Origin: Nostoc linckia NIES-25
GTDB taxonomy: Bacteria; Cyanobacteriota; Cyanobacteriia; Cyanobacteriales; Nostocaceae
Length of the DNA: 64,000 nt
NCBI RefSeq assembly: GCF_002368035.1
Contig: NZ_AP018222.1
Coordinates: forward strand, 3,961,534 to 4,025,533
Direction of reading: 5' to 3'
Shown piece by piece: positions 62,823 through 64,000 of the stretch; within the stretch, counting starts at the first letter, position 1, and each line of letters starts with the position of its first letter. The notes under the pieces were generated by a model. That model was given only the letters and a program-made list of their open reading frames with translations. It did not search any database and was not told the origin of the DNA. Both the position numbers and the translations under genes were made by a program.

Positions 62823-63482
62823 ATGGCAAAAATCTTCCCAGTTCATCCGGATAATCCTCAAATTCGTCGAATAGAGGAAATAAAGTCAGCGCTCTCTAGT
62901 GGTGCTGTCATGCTTTACCCTACTGATACAGTCTATGCGATCGGTTGTGATTTGAATGCCAAGTCGGCGGTAGAACGAGTGCGGCAAATTAAGCAGCTAG
63001 CAAATGATAAACCACTGACATTTTTATGTCCCTCACTTTCAAATGTGGCGACTTATGCCTTCGTAAGTGACACAGCCTATCGGATTATGAAGCGCCTAAT
63101 TCCAGGTACATACACGTTTTTGCTACCAGCGACTAAGTTAGTACCGCGATTGGTGCAAAGTCCCAAGCGGAAAACTACAGGAATTAGAGTCCCAAACCAT
63201 ACTGTCTGTTTGGCTCTGCTGGAAGCTTTGGGCAATCCGATTATCTCAACTTCCGCACACGTGCCACCAGATGAAGGAAATAATGGCTTGGTTCACATAG
63301 ATCCAGAGACTATTCGATCGCGGGTAGAGCTATTTGACCGTTTGGACAAATTCGTAGACATAATTGTAGATGCTGGTGATGAGCCTAAGTATGAAGTGTC
63401 TACAATTTTGGATTTAACGGGAGACGAAGCAGTAATGATACGGAGGGGTTTAGGTTGGGAAGCAGCGTCAGCGTGGGTATAA
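62823..63482 (+). CDS. Sua5/YciO/YrdC-family protein (threonylcarbamoyl-AMP synthase-like)
   Basis: A 219-residue protein with the YrdC fold: AVMLYPTDTVYAIGCDLNAK, VRQIKQLANDKPLTFLC, GTYTFLLPATKLVPRLVQSP, KRKTTGIRVPNHTVCLALLE and NPIISTSAHVPPDEGN. TsaC/Sua5 makes threonylcarbamoyl-AMP for the t6A modification of ANN-decoding tRNAs. The LCPSLSNVATYA wording and short length are closer to the YciO branch, whose role is less certain. Both options are open. Its promoter must lie within repeat DNA, because the gap to larC is entirely repeats. Confidence 0.85.
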   Translation: MAKIFPVHPDNPQIRRIEEIKSALSSGAVMLYPTDTVYAIGCDLNAKSAVERVRQIKQLANDKPLTFLCPSLSNVATYAFVSDTAYRIMKRLIPGTYTFLLPATKLVPRLVQSPKRKTTGIRVPNHTVCLALLEALGNPIISTSAHVPPDEGNNGLVHIDPETIRSRVELFDRLDKFVDIIVDAGDEPKYEVSTILDLTGDEAVMIRRGLGWEAASAWV

Positions 63483-63866
63483 GGATTAAATTTCATCAGC
63501 GCACTTATTTTTTTCGGAAATTGTGATTTAAATGACTCCAGTTTTGAAATTGTCATAATTAAAGGCGATTGCAGTGGGTATAACAGGATGGTGGCAACAC
63601 TCGCTAGAGCAAGGCATTCAACAACTTTGAAGAAATGCTGCGTATCCATTTATTAGCCTCAACGTGGTGATTTGTGGAAGAACCTACACATTGCCATAGC
63701 TACAACTCTTTCGTATTTCCTACAGTTTTAAATATGAGCTTTAGATGTGAGCATTACATGGGGCAAGTCTTGATGGATGAATGCCCAAAGATTCTCCAAC
63801 CAAGACTAGCCTCGATCGCTGTGTCTGCGTTGTAATTACGGTGCAATACTACTCCCTGGAAAAGTC
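63483..63866. other. Intergenic region, nothing firm
   Basis: About 380 bases. A short open stretch (ITGWWQHSLEQGIQQL, ending near 63630) may be gene debris. No other feature was seen. Confidence 0.4.
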
Positions 63867-64000
63867 ATGAAAGCTAATGTCGCCAATCTACCAAACTCTA
63901 CAGCAGTTTTTAACAACCATGTTTCTGGCGAAGAATTGCCAGCTAGCAGCAGTGACACCTTAGTTCAATTGCTGTGTGAAGAAATGCAAGGGCAAGTCAA
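63867..64000 (+). CDS. Start of an unidentified protein, cut by window edge
   Basis: ATG 63867, with ctggaaaag upstream, opens a frame that runs to the window end: MKANVANLPNSTAVFNNHVS, GEELPASSSDTLVQLLCEEM, QGQV. With 44 residues no family can be recognised. The composition is soluble and slightly acidic, without a signal peptide. The absence of stops and the good ribosome site make it a likely true gene. Confidence 0.55.
   Translation, partial: MKANVANLPNSTAVFNNHVSGEELPASSSDTLVQLLCEEMQGQV

Overview
The window comes from a filamentous, heterocyst-forming cyanobacterium of the Nostoc type. The evidence is a tRNA-Leu(UAA) gene split by a group I intron, dense GCGATCGC (HIP1) octamers, abundant heptanucleotide repeat arrays, NDH-1 subunits NdhM and NdhL, a ferredoxin-type nitrate assimilation cluster with its own NtcA and NtcB circuitry, and a HetP-family gene with a near-perfect HetR-binding palindrome upstream. 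No complete insertion sequence, CRISPR array, rRNA or phage was seen.

Layout. 1-2.5 kb: a GH63-like glucosidase broken by one in-frame TGA. 3-11 kb: a YdcF-like membrane protein, a carboxyl-terminal processing protease, a family 2 glycosyltransferase, a PAS-GGDEF-EAL protein, a PpiC-type isomerase and a two-repeat PPC-domain protein. 11-16 kb: a large NB-ARC/WD40 STAND protein, a Uma2 gene remnant and an Rre1/Ycf29-type response regulator. 17.6-25.4 kb: ndhM, then a signalling block made of a zinc-ribbon PP2C phosphatase, a CHAT-FHA protein, an unknown acidic protein and an FHA-PrsW membrane protease. 26-40 kb: nitrate assimilation. nirA-nrtP-narB run leftward, followed by a PsiE-like gene and narM. 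A Rieske lipoprotein, a HEAT-repeat protein (probably NirB), a toxin-antitoxin pair, ntcB and cnaT run rightward. Both nirA and ntcB have textbook NtcA-activated promoters (GTA-N8-TAC, 22 bases, then TAN3T). 40-48 kb: an LCP protein, an AI-2E family transporter, a collapsed four-helix-bundle gene, a serpin, a subtilase and rpe. 49-52 kb: hetP and a gene-free stretch of about 2.2 kb that carries the HetR palindrome, a strong hairpin and a small inverted-repeat element. 52-64 kb: a GH116 beta-glucosidase, a coiled-coil membrane protein, trpA-DUF3007-ndhL, tRNA-Leu, a broken DUF29 gene, an LPG-synthase-like membrane protein, two related lipoproteins, larC, a Sua5/YrdC-family gene and the start of one more gene.

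The most unusual theme is repeat DNA entering genes. A dispersed palindromic repeat with five copies here sits in frame inside the STAND gene. Heptamer-type repeats sit in frame inside nirA, narB and a small membrane-protein gene, and a similar repeat fills the tRNA-Leu intron. ATGACTA heptamer arrays run directly into the start codons of cnaT, the subtilase gene and trpA. The second theme is regulation that can be read from the DNA: NtcA for nitrate assimilation and HetR for hetP. Family names and pathway roles come from memory of the protein families; no database search was run.
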